The notes: generated by a model not told the origin, from the letters alone. A stretch of 64,000 nucleotides of DNA from Fistulifera solaris (GCA_030295235.1 AP026169.1:620001-684000), one strand, 5' to 3'. Shown: positions 20,743-33,424, numbered from the stretch's first letter. A program made the numbers and translations.

Positions 20743-21552
20743 CGGAATATATTGAAAGACTTTTTACTTTTTTCCGGATCGAGGCGCTCCCGGCGCGCTC
20801 CCTCCTTTGGTACAATATTGTTGAGAGTGCTTCCCTCCGACATCGGAATTTGAGTCTTGATAGCCAAACCGGCACTCGAAAAATGACAGGAAAACGGTTC
20901 CCCTAAATAAACTTGTTCCCCCCCCCCCCCCCCAATTCAAATATTCCAATGTCTCGGCTCGGCATTTAACGGACCAAGGAAGGACCGCACATCCAGATCG
21001 CGTTTTTCGATGGTTCCGCAATGGACAATTGACAAAGCCGCCCTTCGCCGCCGCTACTGTTGCTGCTATAGTCACTTTGTGAGTCTTGTTTATTGTGAAC
21101 AGACGGAAGGTACGACGCCAAGGCTTCTCTCGGCTCTCGTCTCCACCATCCACGAGATTTTTTCTTTGATCGTCTGCTCGCTGCTCGTCGCTCGTCGACT
21201 GGGTAGAAAGCGTTATTGGGTCGATGGTTCGTAGATGCTCTTTTCGGTCTCTAGTAGTTTCACCGTCTGCTGCTTCCGTTCAATCTCCATCAGTTATAGC
21301 CAGTCACTATTTCTATCCACAAGAAGCCAATTAACGCTTCTTTTGCATCAATTGGACTCTTTTTTTCTCGTCCATTCAATTATTACAGAACAGCTGACTG
21401 GATTGGGTAGTCATTGCAACGAACGAAACCGTCGTTCCTAGTGAGCAGATTGATCCAGTGTCTAGAGGTCTGGTCCAAACCGTCACGCTTCGTGAATTGT
21501 GTGCAATCAACAATTCATATAGAAGCAAGGAGGAGACCCTCAGCAAATTCAC
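20743..21552. promoter_or_regulatory. Shared upstream region SIT-B/Mei2-like
   Basis: An 810-bp gap between divergent genes. It includes a run of 16 C at 20918-20933. The 21235-21552 part is pyrimidine-rich and is probably the 5' UTR of the Mei2-like gene. No open frame here looks coding. Confidence 0.4.
20918..20933. repeat. Poly-C run (16 bp)
   Basis: A homopolymer of 16 C between the SIT-B and Mei2-like genes; its length is likely to be uncertain in any assembly. Confidence 0.9.
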
Positions 21553-24152
21553 ATGCCAGCCCCAATGTCATCCGAACAAGAAGAATACAGTGCTGCGCGG
21601 AAGCAGTTTTGCAAGGAATCATCATCATCGTCCCAATCCGTTGGGGGAGAAAAGATTAATAGTGCCAGATTGTGGGAAGAAAGTCTCGGCATCGATGATC
21701 ACAGTTCCATGCACAACAGTTTTCGTTCACATCGCACCGACGTGACGGGAGTTTCCGGATTAACGATGAGCAGTGCGTTTGGCAGTATTCCGCTGCAACC
21801 GGGAGAAATGATGGAGCCCTACGAGCGGCCTCTTTCGGCACCTCCACCGCCGGGGTTTTCCGGTGGGGCCGAAGAACGCACGCGGAAAGCGGAACTGGCG
21901 TTGCGTCAGTCCCAACCCAAGCCGGATGAAGACAGTTATGGCTCTTCGAAAGATAAGAATCACGGCTTTGGGAACTTGGCGGATTATTTAGGAGCAGGGT
22001 TGGCGCAATCCATGGAGGATGCGGCGCGAGAAGTGTCAGAATCGAAGGATGACATCAATTTCCATCGACAAACGCGTCATGCAGCCAACCGATTGGTGGG
22101 TACAACAGACGCAAGTGCTATGAAACACACTTCGAATAGTTTGAAAGACGACTTTGCGGCTGCCCCATCTTCTTCGTCTCTGGGAGGCAATTTAGATCGC
22201 GGATTCCCGTCCCTACTTTCCACACCGCAAAGAAAGTCGGACGGTAATGATAATTTTGATACCTTATCAGGAGCTACTGCTTCCCATCCGATGTTTGATC
22301 AACGCTCGCGTTTGAATGGTATAGGAACGAACGTTAGTGAGCCAGAGGAAGAAGGTCTTTTCGGTCGCTCTGTTTCGGGTGTGGTTTCGATGAGGGTGGA
22401 TTATCCGCACATTGGTTCGGAATACACTTTCGATCGTCCCATGCTTTCTTCGGCCGCGAGAGAGTTTCAACCTTCCATGACAGGCGATATCCCTTTGTCG
22501 GCGAGCAACGACTCGAATCACTCGACCGATCTGAGTTCGCGTCAAGCGGAAATGGAGCTGGCTTCATTTTTATGGGATCCCAGTCAGAAAGGACCAAGCC
22601 GAACGCTGGCGATTTTGCACGTGTCTTGGCTTCGTGTTCCGGATGTTCGGTCGGCGTGTGAAACATTTGGTATCTTGGAAACATTTCGTTCCGAGTTTTC
22701 CAGTCTTGGGATCTATTTGGTATCCTATTATGACATTCGAAGTGCTCAGTATGCATCTGCAGAACTTCAAGCTATTTTACAACGTTTAGTTGTGATGCAG
22801 CGTGGAAGTGAAGAAGTTGTTGTGAAATTTTGTATCCCTCTCAACTCTTCCAGTCAAAATGACGATTCGCAGATTGTCATATCGGATTTACCGTTGGAGT
22901 ACGATGAGTTTGCCCTTCGATCTATTTTGTCCTCGTTCGGTTCGATCAGGTCTATTGGCTCGCAGGGTATGGGAAGTTACATGGTTGAATTTAATAATAT
23001 TCAAGATGCCAAGCAAGCTCAACTTGAGCTTGACAGCACCAACCATTTGGAGCTAACACTTTTGTCGAGTTAAGTATGAGAAGTCCAGGAATCCGGAAAC
23101 GAGGTCGCGAGCTGTTGAGTCTTCTCAGTCGTTGGAGACAGATGAACACGAGACGACAGCCAAGCCGTACATCGGATGCTCAATCGGTTGGTTCAGGTCA
23201 TAGTAATCCAGGAGATCCGTGGCGTGGTAAAGCCAACAACCCTTTTTTTCAAGGATCAACCGAAGTTGTTGGTATGGGTGCTGCTTACGGTGCGTCTAGA
23301 ACTTCAAATCCACACCAAGAGGCTACTCAAGTGGTTTTGGGACCCGATGGGCGTTACACTCCTGTTGTTATGCAAAGTAATTTCTCCTCTTTCGCACCGA
23401 TGGGCGCAACTGCAATAGATCCCCGTCAACAACAGATTATTCAAGGCCCTGATGGGCAAATGTATCTTGCTCCTGTTCCTGCTCCGCAAAGTAGTCATTC
23501 TTTTGGTGGACATGGGATGCAGATTCAGGGATCGCGTTATCCATATCCTGCAAATGTTCTCGCTCATCAAGATCGTAGACCTCCGCCGCAAAGCCGAACG
23601 CCCTACTACTCGCATGTCGTCAACGACGCGAGTTCCCTCTCAGGACGGTCGCACCGTTCAGGATACTCGAACGGGACAGATGCAGAAAGGGACACCCGGC
23701 ACTTGGTGTTGGATCTAGATGCGGTTGAAGGAGGTCTTGACACTCGAACTTCTCTTATGGTGAGAAATATTCCGAACAAATATACGCAAAACATGTTGCT
23801 ATCGGAATTCGCAGAGAACGGCCATGGACCCGGTGTTATTGATTTTTTCTATCTACCGATCGACTTCAAGAATCGATGTAACAGAGGCTATGCATTCATC
23901 AACTTTATTGATTACCGAGATATTCTGGCCTTCCATAAGCAGTATTATGGAAAGCATTGGCGAACGTTCAATAGTGATAAGATTTGTGACGTTACGTACG
24001 CCCGTATTCAAGGAAAAGCGGCGATGTTGAAGCGTTTTGAAAACTCAGCTTTAATGGAGAAAGACGAGGAATACAAACCACTGGTATTTTCTAGTTCCGG
24101 GCCTGATAAAGGTCAACGTCTCCCATTCCCAGATCCATCGACAAGGGCTTGA
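21553..24152 (+). CDS. Mei2-like RNA-binding protein (frame break)
   Basis: About 865 residues in three RRM domains. RRM1 (about 349-420) begins TLAILHVSWLRVPDVRSA; RRM2 (about 432-500) has QIVISDLPLEYDEFALRSIL and GSYMVEFNN. The C-terminal Mei2 domain is diagnostic: TSLMVRNIPNKYTQNMLLSE, DFFYLPIDFKNRCNRGYAF, and CDVTYARIQGKAAMLKRFENS. Mei2-like proteins regulate RNA in meiosis and growth in fungi and plants. The first frame stops at 23071 and the second continues from about 23050; adding one T to TTT at 23046-23048 joins them (NHFGANTFVEL). A GT-AG intron 23069-23196 would also join the frames, but I prefer the indel because the same error recurs in other genes. Confidence 0.88.
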
Positions 24153-24418
24153 TTGTTTTCCCTCAAACCCCTAGTTTTATAAATAAGCGCATTTTTGATG
24201 GCTACCTATCATTTTCTAGTCTACGACGCTTCCATAGCATGATCTTCATTCGGAGATAGCAAAGGCGGTCGTGGTGCCCTGCGCTTCTCCCATTCCCAAG
24301 TTACGCAGGCCTACGATAGAATGCATGGCGCGGCTACTTAAGAGAAAAATGAATGACACAGTTACTTTGGATCACTCTAAAAGCGATTGTCACCTCTCAC
24401 CGGAACAATATGATCTCA

Positions 24419-26240
24419 TCAGCTACACGTTCTTGCGCGAATCCCATTGCTTCGCATGTGCTCTTTAACAGCTTCAATTTCAACCTCTTTGCGGTGAAAC
24501 ATTCCTGCAGCCAACGCTGCCTGCACATTCGCTCTTTTGAAAACATCGGTGAAATGCTCGGGCTTCCCGGCTCCACTGCTAGCAATAACAGGTATTGTTA
24601 CCGCCTCTGAAACGGCCTTCATCAACGCAATATCAAATCCCTTACACTGACCATCCATATCAATGCAGTTCAGCATAATTTCACCAGCTCCTAAAGCTTC
24701 GGAACATCGCGCAACGGTGACTGCACAAATGTCGCGTTCCTCTCGACCACCTTTCGCAGTGCACTGATACCAACAAAAGCGTTCTCCATTCGGACCAAGT
24801 TGGTCGCCTTCTAATTCAACTACAACGTGCTTCTTGTCGGTACTATCTTGTGATGCGACGTATACTCGCTTTGGGTCAATCGATACAACAACAGCCTGCA
24901 CTCCGTAAACACGCGATATTGTTTCTAATGAGGTCTCGCCGGTTTTCTTTCCTCCTGATGCTATCAGTGCCTCAGCCGCGTCCACAGCATCACTTCCCAT
25001 GCTAACCTAAATGAAGAATTTCAGTACCTGGATGTTGCAAATGCCTTTCGACGCTACTACATGGTAGACCTACCTTATCAGCGCCTGCTCGAAAGTATCT
25101 AGAAGCCACTTCCAAAGCCGACCAAGTTTGCCCAGAAGCAGGATCCGAATAACTGCGAATGCCGCCACCAACTGTCAACGGTACAAAGATATTTTTGGAC
25201 GCTTCCTCGAGAACTTGTAGCATGGGCATATCCTCGATCACGCCTTGACGAAAGCTTGTAATGTTCAAGAAAGCAATTTCATCGCCACCTTCCTGATAAT
25301 ACCGGCTCGCGAGCGCGACGGGTTTGCCCAAATTTCGAACACCACCTCGTCCCGTTACAACGCCTTCCTTTTGATTCTCCCGAACATCGTACTGGTCACC
25401 TTTGGTGACGACCAGATCTCCGTGGTCGTTGGTTCGAACATCCAGTGCAACAACAACTCGTTTCGTCAAATGCGTCGTTGCCGTCTCATCGATTTCAAGT
25501 GGTTTTGTCGAGCCGAGTGTGCCGTTTTCGACAGCCTTGTATTATTCACATGATTTGAGATGATGCTTGCAAGTCCATCAAACTTAATCTATGGCAACGA
25601 AAGAACTTACCTCTAAAAACGCCCGCATGACTTTCAAACCAGTCGGACCACTCTTTTCGGGATGAAACTGTGTCGCTACAACGCAGCCCTTCTGTACAGC
25701 ACTAATAAATCGTTCGTCTTCGTAGGTAGTCGAGCTCAATACCCATTCTTTGTTTTCGGCTGTCACTGGTGCATAGAAAGAGTGAACAAAGTAGACATCA
25801 TCGTCGTTATTGACATTCTCGAATACCGGACTTTGTTGATGCAAAATGCGTCCATTCCATCCAATATGCGGCACTGTCATCTTTGTTTCGTCAAATTTAA
25901 TCACCTTTCCTGGAATCACTCCCAGTCCGGGGATGGGAGGCTTCCCTGGCTCGTGCTCATCCGACGATTCGAAGAGCGTTTGCATGCCCAAACAGATACC
26001 CAGGAAGGGTCGATTTTGCGCCAAATATTGCCGCAAAGGCTCATCAAACCCTTTTTCTTTCAATACACGCATGGCGGAGCCAAAGGCACCCACACCCGGA
26101 AAAATGATCGCCTTGGCCTCCAAAATCTGACCCGGCTCGGTAATCTCCTGGATTTCGAACCCCGCCGCGAAAATGGCGTTGCGAACGGAGCGGACGTTCC
26201 CGGCGCCGTAGTCCAAAAGAGATACTTTGAATGATGGCAT
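24419..26240 (-). CDS. HIS7: Imidazole glycerol phosphate synthase HisHF
   Basis: A fused glutamine amidotransferase-cyclase for the fifth step of histidine synthesis. Three exons, 26240-25611, 25535-25074 and 25006-24419, with phase-0 GT-AG introns; 559 residues (yeast His7 has 552). The HisH part has [12 protein letters not shown], the nucleophile in FLGICLGMQ (C83) and QFHPEKSG (H193, E195). The HisF barrel starts [11 protein letters not shown] with its catalytic Asp and includes [28 protein letters not shown]-type ([11 protein letters not shown]) with the second Asp, and VIASSGAG. The protein begins directly with [12 protein letters not shown], so no organelle presequence is present. It is divergent from the ABCG gene. 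Confidence 0.96.
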
Positions 26241-26759
26241 GATTGACTTCCTTTTCGTTGTTGTAAACGTAAAGCTGTCTTTTTAGATGGAACGTAAACT
26301 ATTTTTGAATAGTTATACTTGTAGTTTGTAGTCGATTTGATGGATGTGAAAACGACGTTTTGGTGCGTGTCTCGTGCCGATCACCACGAAAATCTGTGTC
26401 AGACGACGGACGTACACAAAAAGATACCACGCGACGCGCCGTTGCCCTAAGTAATTCTCCGTGTTGTACACTTTGTACTATAGTGGAGGGGAAAGGCCTG
26501 TGACGTAGTGTATATATTGGGACTTTTGGACGTTTCGGGGGCCTTCATCATGAGCTTCACGAGACACTTCGACGAACCTTCACGAACAGCGAACAAAACC
26601 AAAACCATCGTCGCACTTTTGTAGGACGAGAATTGAAAAACTGCATAGACCAACCCGAACTTCTTTCTGATTCATGGTCTCATTTTGATTCCTTCAGACG
26701 GCTCATTCAAGTGAATTCGACCAACCAGGACTATCCAGATAAGAAATATTCGGGAAATC
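26241..26759. promoter_or_regulatory. Shared upstream region HIS7/ABCG
   Basis: A 519-bp gap between divergent genes. No gene-like open frame and no dyad copy were seen. Confidence 0.4.
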
Positions 26760-29038
26760 ATGTCGGAAGTTGAGGAAGGAAAGGCGCCAACAACAACAAC
26801 AACAACAAGCAAGCGTCTCCAATCCAGCCACAGCAGTGGGATGGAAAGCTCTATTTTGCGTTTCAAGGATGTCAACTTCATCGTTGGAACAGGTGATAAA
26901 ACAAAGAATATCTTGACGGACGTGTCGGGGACTGTACGATGGGGACGTAAGTAAAACATTGAGTTGTTGGTCGTTTCATGATGAGAAACTCGTTCGAAAT
27001 TCTCATTCTTTTACGTGCAACGCTGCGTCGGGACGAGCAGGCGTTTTGGCTATCATGGGTCCATCGGGAGCCGGTAAGGTAAGTCAACGTCTTCGAAAGC
27101 ATCATTATTCTTTCTTATTCAAGGGATATTCACTGACGATGTCTAACTCGCCGCACTATCCTTCTTAGACTACGCTCATTAGTTTGTTGACGCTAGATGC
27201 GCTGTACGGTAGAGCCGTCGGTAAGGTGACCCTCAACGGTGTTCCTCTGACGGATCAGATCTTTCGTGAACATTGCTTTGTTGTGAAGCAACATGACAAA
27301 CATTGGCCCTACTTGACCTGTCGCGAAACACTCCGTTACGCCGCGGAACTCTACGATGTAGCGGCGGCGGAAGATATTGATGCCGTCGTGGAAGAGATCA
27401 TTCAAAAGATGGGTCTTGTTACCGCCGCGGACACCCGAAATGCCAGCATGAGTGGCGGACAGCGTCGCCGCTTGTCGATTGGAATTGCTCTTCTCAAGCA
27501 GCCAACTCTTCTCTTTCTCGATGAACCGACCAGTGGATTGGTACGTTTGTTGAGTACAAACGTAGAAAGAACTGGCATAGCATGTCATCTAACTTCGTTT
27601 CACTTTAGGATGCCGCATCTTCCTCAAACATCATGCAAGAGATTGTTCGTGTCGCAAAAGAGGAACGCATCATTATTGTTTGCACCATTCACCAGCCCTC
27701 TACGAAGGTACGTGATACGTGATTCTTATCGACTGGATAAGTCTTTTTTATTGACGCAGCGTGAAAAATGATACCAGGTTTATAATAGTTTTGACCAACT
27801 TATGATCATGTCTCGTGGTCGGGAAGCTTTTAGCGGAGATGTCAAAGAGGCGCTACCTTATTTCGAAAGCATCAATTTTCCGTGCCCGCCGGCAACCAAT
27901 CCAGCTGAATACTTTTTGGATCTTGTCAACTCTGATTTTTCGGATGAAAAAGTCATCACCGAAATCTTGGATATGTGGGAAGAGAGGCGTCCCAGCGCCG
28001 GCTCGTCCCATCACAAGAAAAGGGTTCGGTGATGATGAGGAAGGTCAAGAAGGTGTGACAAAAATGAAGCGAGCACCACTTCGGAAAGAGATGGCGATCA
28101 TGTTTCGCCGACATGCAGTCATGATGCAGCGAGACCCGATTCTTTACATTGGTCGATGCTTCGTTTTTCTCACAACAAACTTAGTCTTTGCCATCGTCTA
28201 CTGGAATGGACGTGACTACACTCAAGATCAGTCGATTAACAAATTTTGGGTGAGCATTTGGTAAGGTCTTAGAAGTGTCTATCTCGCCCTTTCATAGCAG
28301 ATTCCACTCTAATCGTGATTTCACTTTTCGTCCGCAAAGGTTCATTGGTGTCCCTTCCAACATGGGAGTAGTTGCTGTGTACGCGCTCAACGATGAGTTC
28401 AAGTCCGTTCTTCGTGAGAGTAAGAATGGCATGGTCACTGGGTTCAGTTATGTTTTGGCGAAAACTGTCCTAGTCTTGCCCATGTTCTTCATCTTTGCAC
28501 TTTTCGCTCTTGGTATTCCTGCTTTTGCCATTCAAGATAACGAACCGAAAGGCTTCGGAGCTCAAATCATTCTTTTCGCTGCTGTAATGTTTGTATTCGA
28601 ATCTGTCGCAGAAGCACTTTCTGTTTGGTTTGAAGATCCAATCATTGGTATGCTTCAGTTTATGAACTTCTGGTTTGGTGCCTTTCTTTTCGGAGGATTT
28701 CTTATTGCCCCGGAAGACATGTACTGGCCTTTCCGTTTGTTTTACTACATCATGCCTTACGGAGCTTACGCAAGAAGTGTTGCGTACGAAATCTTTGCGC
28801 ATGCCACGTTTGCGCCTTGCGACCGAGCAACGAATCAGCTTTCGGCAATTTGTATTCCCGAGACTGATGGTGTGAAGGTACTTGGGGAACTGAGTAAAGT
28901 GTTTCCTTTGCTGTCTAGCGATGATAACTTCATCTCGGATTTGGTCGCGATTCTTGCGATTGGACTCTTTACAAGATACTTTACGTCATCGGAGCTTTCT
29001 ACAAGTCGACTCTCGTCGCCAAGATCCACGAGAAGTAA
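26760..29038 (+). CDS. ABCG-type (White family) half-transporter
   Basis: Six exons: 26760-26946, 27041-27078, 27169-27540, 27609-27707, 27778-28260 and 28340-29038; about 620 residues. The ABC domain comes first: Walker A GPSGAGKTT, split by an intron, signature MSGGQRRRLS, Walker B LLFLDEPTSGLD, also split, and H-loop CTIHQPS. Then follow the membrane domain with RKEMAIMFRRH, VPSNMGVVAVYALNDEF and several hydrophobic helices. This order (ABC then TM) defines the ABCG family, which exports lipids or other hydrophobic compounds as dimers. Two single-base breaks: AAAAGGG at 28018-28024 (one base too many) and TTT at 28968-28970 (one too few); the second restores the C-terminus LFYKILYVIGAFYKSTLVAKIHEK. 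Confidence 0.9.
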
Positions 29039-29212
29039 TTGAAAGCAGTGCAGTTTTCGTTTCTTAGTGATATTTACATTCAATATATATCTACACCATT
29101 AATCATCAACGCGTTGCTTTTCATTCTAGCGTGAAGCAATGCGCTCCTTTTCAATCAAAACCTTATAAATTAATTACAATTTAGTGAGATGAAAACGTCT
29201 TACGCAGTATTA

Positions 29213-30260
29213 TTATTTTTTTAGTTGCTGAAATCGAGCAGCCAGATCGGCAAACGATGATGTCATGCTCGTAGCAGTGGAAGCACCACTCGGAGATACC
29301 GAAGACGGTGCCGAAGGCGGCATTCCAGGTTCATCGCCGCCATCTTCATCATCATCACTTTCTCCACTTATGGAACTGACACCCGTGGATTTTCCATTGG
29401 AGTTTCTTGCCGCCGGTACGGTAATTTCGGGATCGGTCTCGCTAAAGTTATTCGACATGGAGGGCGGGATGTAAGGAGCCATGCGAGGTACAGAGACAAA
29501 CGTTGGTGACTGTTTACTTCCGTACGCTTTCGAACTAACATCATCCACAATGATTCCCAAGCCAGTCCCCTGTGCTATTCCCACAGAATCTCCAAGAGGT
29601 GCGGCCATGGGTTGAGAGAGCTGTGCAGCAGTTAACTTTAACTTGGGTGACCAGTCGACTTGATGCTTTTCACAAATTCGCTCCAAGTATATTTGCACCA
29701 ATGCGGCTGCTGGCGGTTCGACCGACAGCTTGTGGACTACTCTTTGATTCAAAACATTCCCCGCGTTCTGTAAAGCCCGCTCTTCGAACTCTTTTCCGTA
29801 CTTCGCTTTGAATTGTTTGCGGATAAGGACAAGTTCGGGTATATCCACCCGGTGCGAAGCCCATATGATAGTTGACACTACAGTCACCAAATCGTTCGGA
29901 CAGTCGCTACTGTAATCTATGAGCTTCATACGCTCATAGAGTAGTTCACAGCCCAACTGCAATATCTCGTAAGCCTCGATGAGATAGTCGTCACGAATGA
30001 GCGCTTCGGCCCGAATCCTCGCTTTCTCTTCTTTTGGTGGGTCTTCTGCCAGCATTTTTGCAACTTCCCTCATATTTTGTTTCTGTAATGCTGCTTTCTT
30101 GTTGGAAGCTATTTGAATCCTACCCACTGCCATCTTTAATTCTAAAAGAAATGAAATCGTACTGACATTGAGAGAAAATTCAAGCGCAGTTGTCGACTTT
30201 TTGACATAATTTTGACGCACCTGGCTTGAGCCTCTTTGCGTTGAAGCCACCACCAAACAT
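29213..30260 (-). CDS. IST1: IST1 homologue (ESCRT-III regulator)
   Basis: Two exons, 30260-30221 and 30141-29213; the intron (gtgcgt to ttttag) rejoins MFGGGFNAKRLKP with ELKMAVGRIQIASNKK, exactly the IST1 start. 322 residues. The Ist1 helical domain runs to about 190 (AEALIRDDYLIEAYEILQL, CPNDLVTVVSTIIWAS, DIPELVLIRKQFKAKYG). A disordered Ser/Pro/acidic linker follows, and the C-terminus SSFADLAARFQQLKK is a MIT-interacting motif for VPS4, as in human IST1. The protein is expected to act at endosomes and in abscission. The first exon is only 13 codons and is easily missed; a longer open frame upstream of it is spurious. Confidence 0.93.
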
Positions 30261-30878
30261 ACTCGAATCGGCTGTTTTTCCGGATTAAGATCGAAAGTAA
30301 GGTATGAAGATCCTTTTGATGAACACCTACAAGGAAATAGAAACACGAGTTAAAACTCTTGCCAGGCAACAAGAATTGAAGCACGAGCCAAACAGCCGTT
30401 GAGCGATGTCGTACTGCTACCGCTCCCGGTACGGTACCGGTACCGTACCTGGTATTGCGCGTTGGGGAAAACGTCCGTGACTGAAACGACTCATGACTCA
30501 TGACAAGACGGATGATTTAGTGCCGTGGTAAACAATGAAATGCTCGATCCGAGAGGATTCTTAACAATAAATGAGGTAAATGTAAAATGTAGTTAATCAT
30601 TTACTGCAAGCAAATGAAGGTTATTCTATTCATATAGCTACTTCAACCCACTTAGCACAAATTACATGCAGGCGTCCTGCGTGTGAACTGATTGCTGATA
30701 GTTCCATCGTAAAAACTGACTTGTCATGGGGTAATCACGTGCGAGAAAGCAAATCGAAGCAGAAAGACAACTAAGCGCACGCCTAAACCACCTATACTAC
30801 GACGAGTTGACGAGTCACTTGCATTCTGACAGCCGCCCTGTGGATTTGGGTGATGTATCTCGAAGCCGGTAGGTACAA
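30261..30878. other. Intergenic with GTACC patch
   Basis: About 620 bp upstream of IST1. It contains a GGTACCGGTACC-type patch at about 30425-30455 and ACTGAAACGACTCATGAC at about 30480, a broken form of the dyad. No gene was recognised; an open frame at 30724-30930 overlaps the end of the next gene and is probably chance. Confidence 0.45.
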
Positions 30879-32013
30879 TTATTCTCGTAAGCGTGAATGC
30901 GCCAGCACTGCCATCCGAAACTTCAACCACCCGCCAGGAAACGTGCGAGTGTCACGCCAATTCACCGCACCACCACCTCGTATTCTCAACAAAGGAGCCC
31001 AATAACGTGGGCCCTTCGTCACTTGTACAGCATTTTCCTTAAGCCAACGCCAGAGAAGATGTTCGGAATTCCAATCACCCTTTCCTGTTTGGGTCGAAAC
31101 ATCGACTTTTTTTGGAAGAAAAGCCAGAACTGAACCATTGTACCCATAATTCAACTGAGTTCCAGAAATTTGCACCCTTTTCGAGGTCACCTTCTTGGCC
31201 ACCTTTCACGTAATGGAAAAATCCTTGCGCCTTGGCCTGAACGTAAATTCGAGCAGCCGCCGGACCCGCTACGGCAAAGCGATCGTTATTTTCATCATCG
31301 TCGTGAACTTGCCAAGAGGGCACGATCAGTTCGTTTTCGGCGATATTGCAGTGAATGTCGACCTTGTCGGCCAGGAACGTATCGGGACGCGCGAACACAA
31401 AAACGCGGTACTCTTTGTTGCTCTGAAGTGCATGTTGATAGGACTGAAGCATGGAATTCCCTTGTCGGAACATGTTTTTCAGAGTATTGAGCGTCCATCC
31501 TGGACCAAAATGCATTAAATGCTTTTCTCCTAGCCAAGTGAGATTTCGGGCATCAAAGTCGGCCTGACGTGTTTGTACGAGTACGTCATTGCCTTGGCCG
31601 ATGGTGTGAAGGAGAGTGGCGACGGATTCCATTTCGACATTGATTTCTCCGTTTTTCGGGTTGGTCAGCGTTTTGATGTCTGAGTAGAGGTGCATGGAAA
31701 CATCAAACTGAATGTGCGGATTGTGGTCAATGAGATTTTGTCGATAGGCTCTCCATACTAAAGGGAATGATTTTGGCAACCCAAAGAGAATGAATGCTGC
31801 TTGACATTGAGTATGATTGTGCGCGACTTTGGGATCGTCAACAAGTTGAAAGAACCAAAAATGGCACAACAGATTGAGAGACAGCACGACGAGAAATAGC
31901 ACGACGGCAAATCGCATGGAGAGCATGCTTCTCCGTTTGCCGAAATGATGCTTTTGTACGGAGAATGTCTCAAGTGTCTCATTCTTTCTTGCCCATTGCT
32001 GTATAACATTCAC
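30879..32013 (-). CDS. Putative type II membrane protein, glycosyltransferase-like
   Basis: About 378 residues over two frames. The N-terminus has a short basic cytosolic part and one membrane anchor (MRFAVVLFLVVLSLNLLCHFWFF). The luminal part contains FVFARPDTFLADKVDI, ELIVPSWQ and NNDRFAVAGPAAARIYV, then VQISGTQLNYGYNGSVLAF and WNSEHLLWRWLKENAVQV. The R-P-D, I-P-W and N-D-R-F-A order is seen in poorly studied eukaryotic Golgi-type proteins, so a glycosyltransferase-like role is possible but not shown. The frame changes near 31195 in AAAGGTGGCC (minus strand); dropping one G makes the protein continuous (YVKVAKKVTSKRVQ). The start may be the ATG at 31927 or the one at 32013. Confidence 0.6.
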
Positions 32014-32497
32014 GGTTGAGTCAAAGGAAAAGGATTAAGTCAAAGGAAAAGGATGCTATGTCGACAAGAAGGAAAGCATCGAGCAGCATTTTGGCCGCAT
32101 TTTTCAAAACGCAAAACGTAGTTGGCGCCTTTTCGAAATTGGATTCTTAGGGTTAGGAGTTATGAGGTATCCACGCCTTAATTTTCCCAACGTTCCGTTT
32201 CGAATTTTCGAAATGCCGTTGATCCATTTAGTTATGTAGTAGAGATTTTACACTTAATAATCAACACATTTCTTACTAGGGAAGATTTTTCTTGCGGACG
32301 GAAAAAGCCCAGCAACGAACAGATCGTGGTGGAATTTGGCTCGCAAGAGGTGCGCTTGACAAGAGTGAACTGGAGGGAGAAGCAAAGTACAGTACCATGA
32401 TAAGCTTACTATTCACTCCGTCGCGGAGCTACATCCGTGCAATTGTTGTTATTCAAACAATTCACCGTCAAAACGACGGTATTAAAAGACCAGAACT
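32014..32497. other. Intergenic, no gene recognised
   Basis: A gap of about 480 bp between the divergent type II membrane protein gene and the 32498 gene. It has a perfect short direct repeat of GTCAAAGGAAAAGGAT at about 32020-32055. Confidence 0.4.
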
Positions 32498-33424
32498 ATG
32501 GAAATCGTTGACAAGAATGCTTATTGGATAGCTCATCAACCTATGCGTTCTTTATCCGACGCGGACCGAGCCAAGTTGCAGCGCCGTGTCCCTTCTTTTC
32601 ACCCAACTCCGCGGAAAACTTCGTTACTGGATCCCGAATTAAAGAGTATTTTTGAACGGAAACTGGAATCAGCGGCTTTCTTCAAACCTGTAGCGGAGGT
32701 AACACCGGAATATGTGCCCAAGGAGGAGTCGATTTCGCCGGCTCTCCCAGAAAGTGCACCACCCACCCTGGAAGAAACAGTAGAAACGACAGAATTCGAG
32801 GAAATGAAACAATCATCAACCTTACTGACGCGAACTATGCTCTTTGCCGAGAGGCGCAGGAAAGAAGGGAGAGAAGTGTTTCGCCGACGAATGGTAAGCT
32901 TTCATTTTGCTCTTTTATGTCTTCTCCTAAGTTGTTGCCTCACGATACAAAATCCAGCAAACCTCCGCTTGTAATGCTTTGAATGATACGGACGTTGCAG
33001 TCGACATGGAATGCGCCAGTGCGAGTCCTTCGGTCAATGATCAACTGGAGATGCCGGAAAAGGAAAGGACACCGGAAAAGGATGCGGATACAGTTCTCAG
33101 TTTCCCCAATCCGGTAGATACCAGCTTTTCATCGGTCGATCTAACCGATGGAGAATACCCTGGACGATTTCTCGCCCGAACGAGCTCCTCTCTCAACTCA
33201 AGCAACTGAGTACTAGAGTGGCGCATATGATTTCATCCGAAGAGCGTAAAGAGGAAGAAAAGGACTCGGAAGAGAATGATCCAATCTACAGTGCTCGCCT
33301 GAAAGATGCGGAAAAGGCCAACTTGAAATGGTACGAACGCCCCTTCAAAACCCACCCTTTTGATTACATACCCAAACCGAGCTCCAGATTCAATTGTCTC
33401 TGTCCAGGAATGGTTGATTTCTGA
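32498..33424 (+). CDS. Hypothetical acidic protein, unknown function
   Basis: Two exons, 32498-32893 and 32958-33424, joined by a 64-bp GT-AG intron in phase 0; about 287 residues. I do not recognise the family. It opens MEIVDKNAYWIAHQPMRSL and DADRAKLQRRVPSFHPTP, has a Pro/Glu/Thr-rich middle, then a coiled-coil-like ELLSQLKQLSTRVAHMI plus a highly charged stretch, and ends with ANLKWYERPFKTHPFDYIPK, which could be a conserved C-terminal motif. The frame breaks at TTT 33168-33170; one more T gives GRFSRPNELLSQLKQL and a single protein. Confidence 0.6.

Noticed and set aside
23069-23196. A GT-AG intron that would join the two Mei2-like frames
   Set aside because: It fits the phases, but it would remove a stretch that reads as coding, and a single missing T at 23046-23048 explains the break in the same way as in many other genes. 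It remains possible and RNA reads would settle it.
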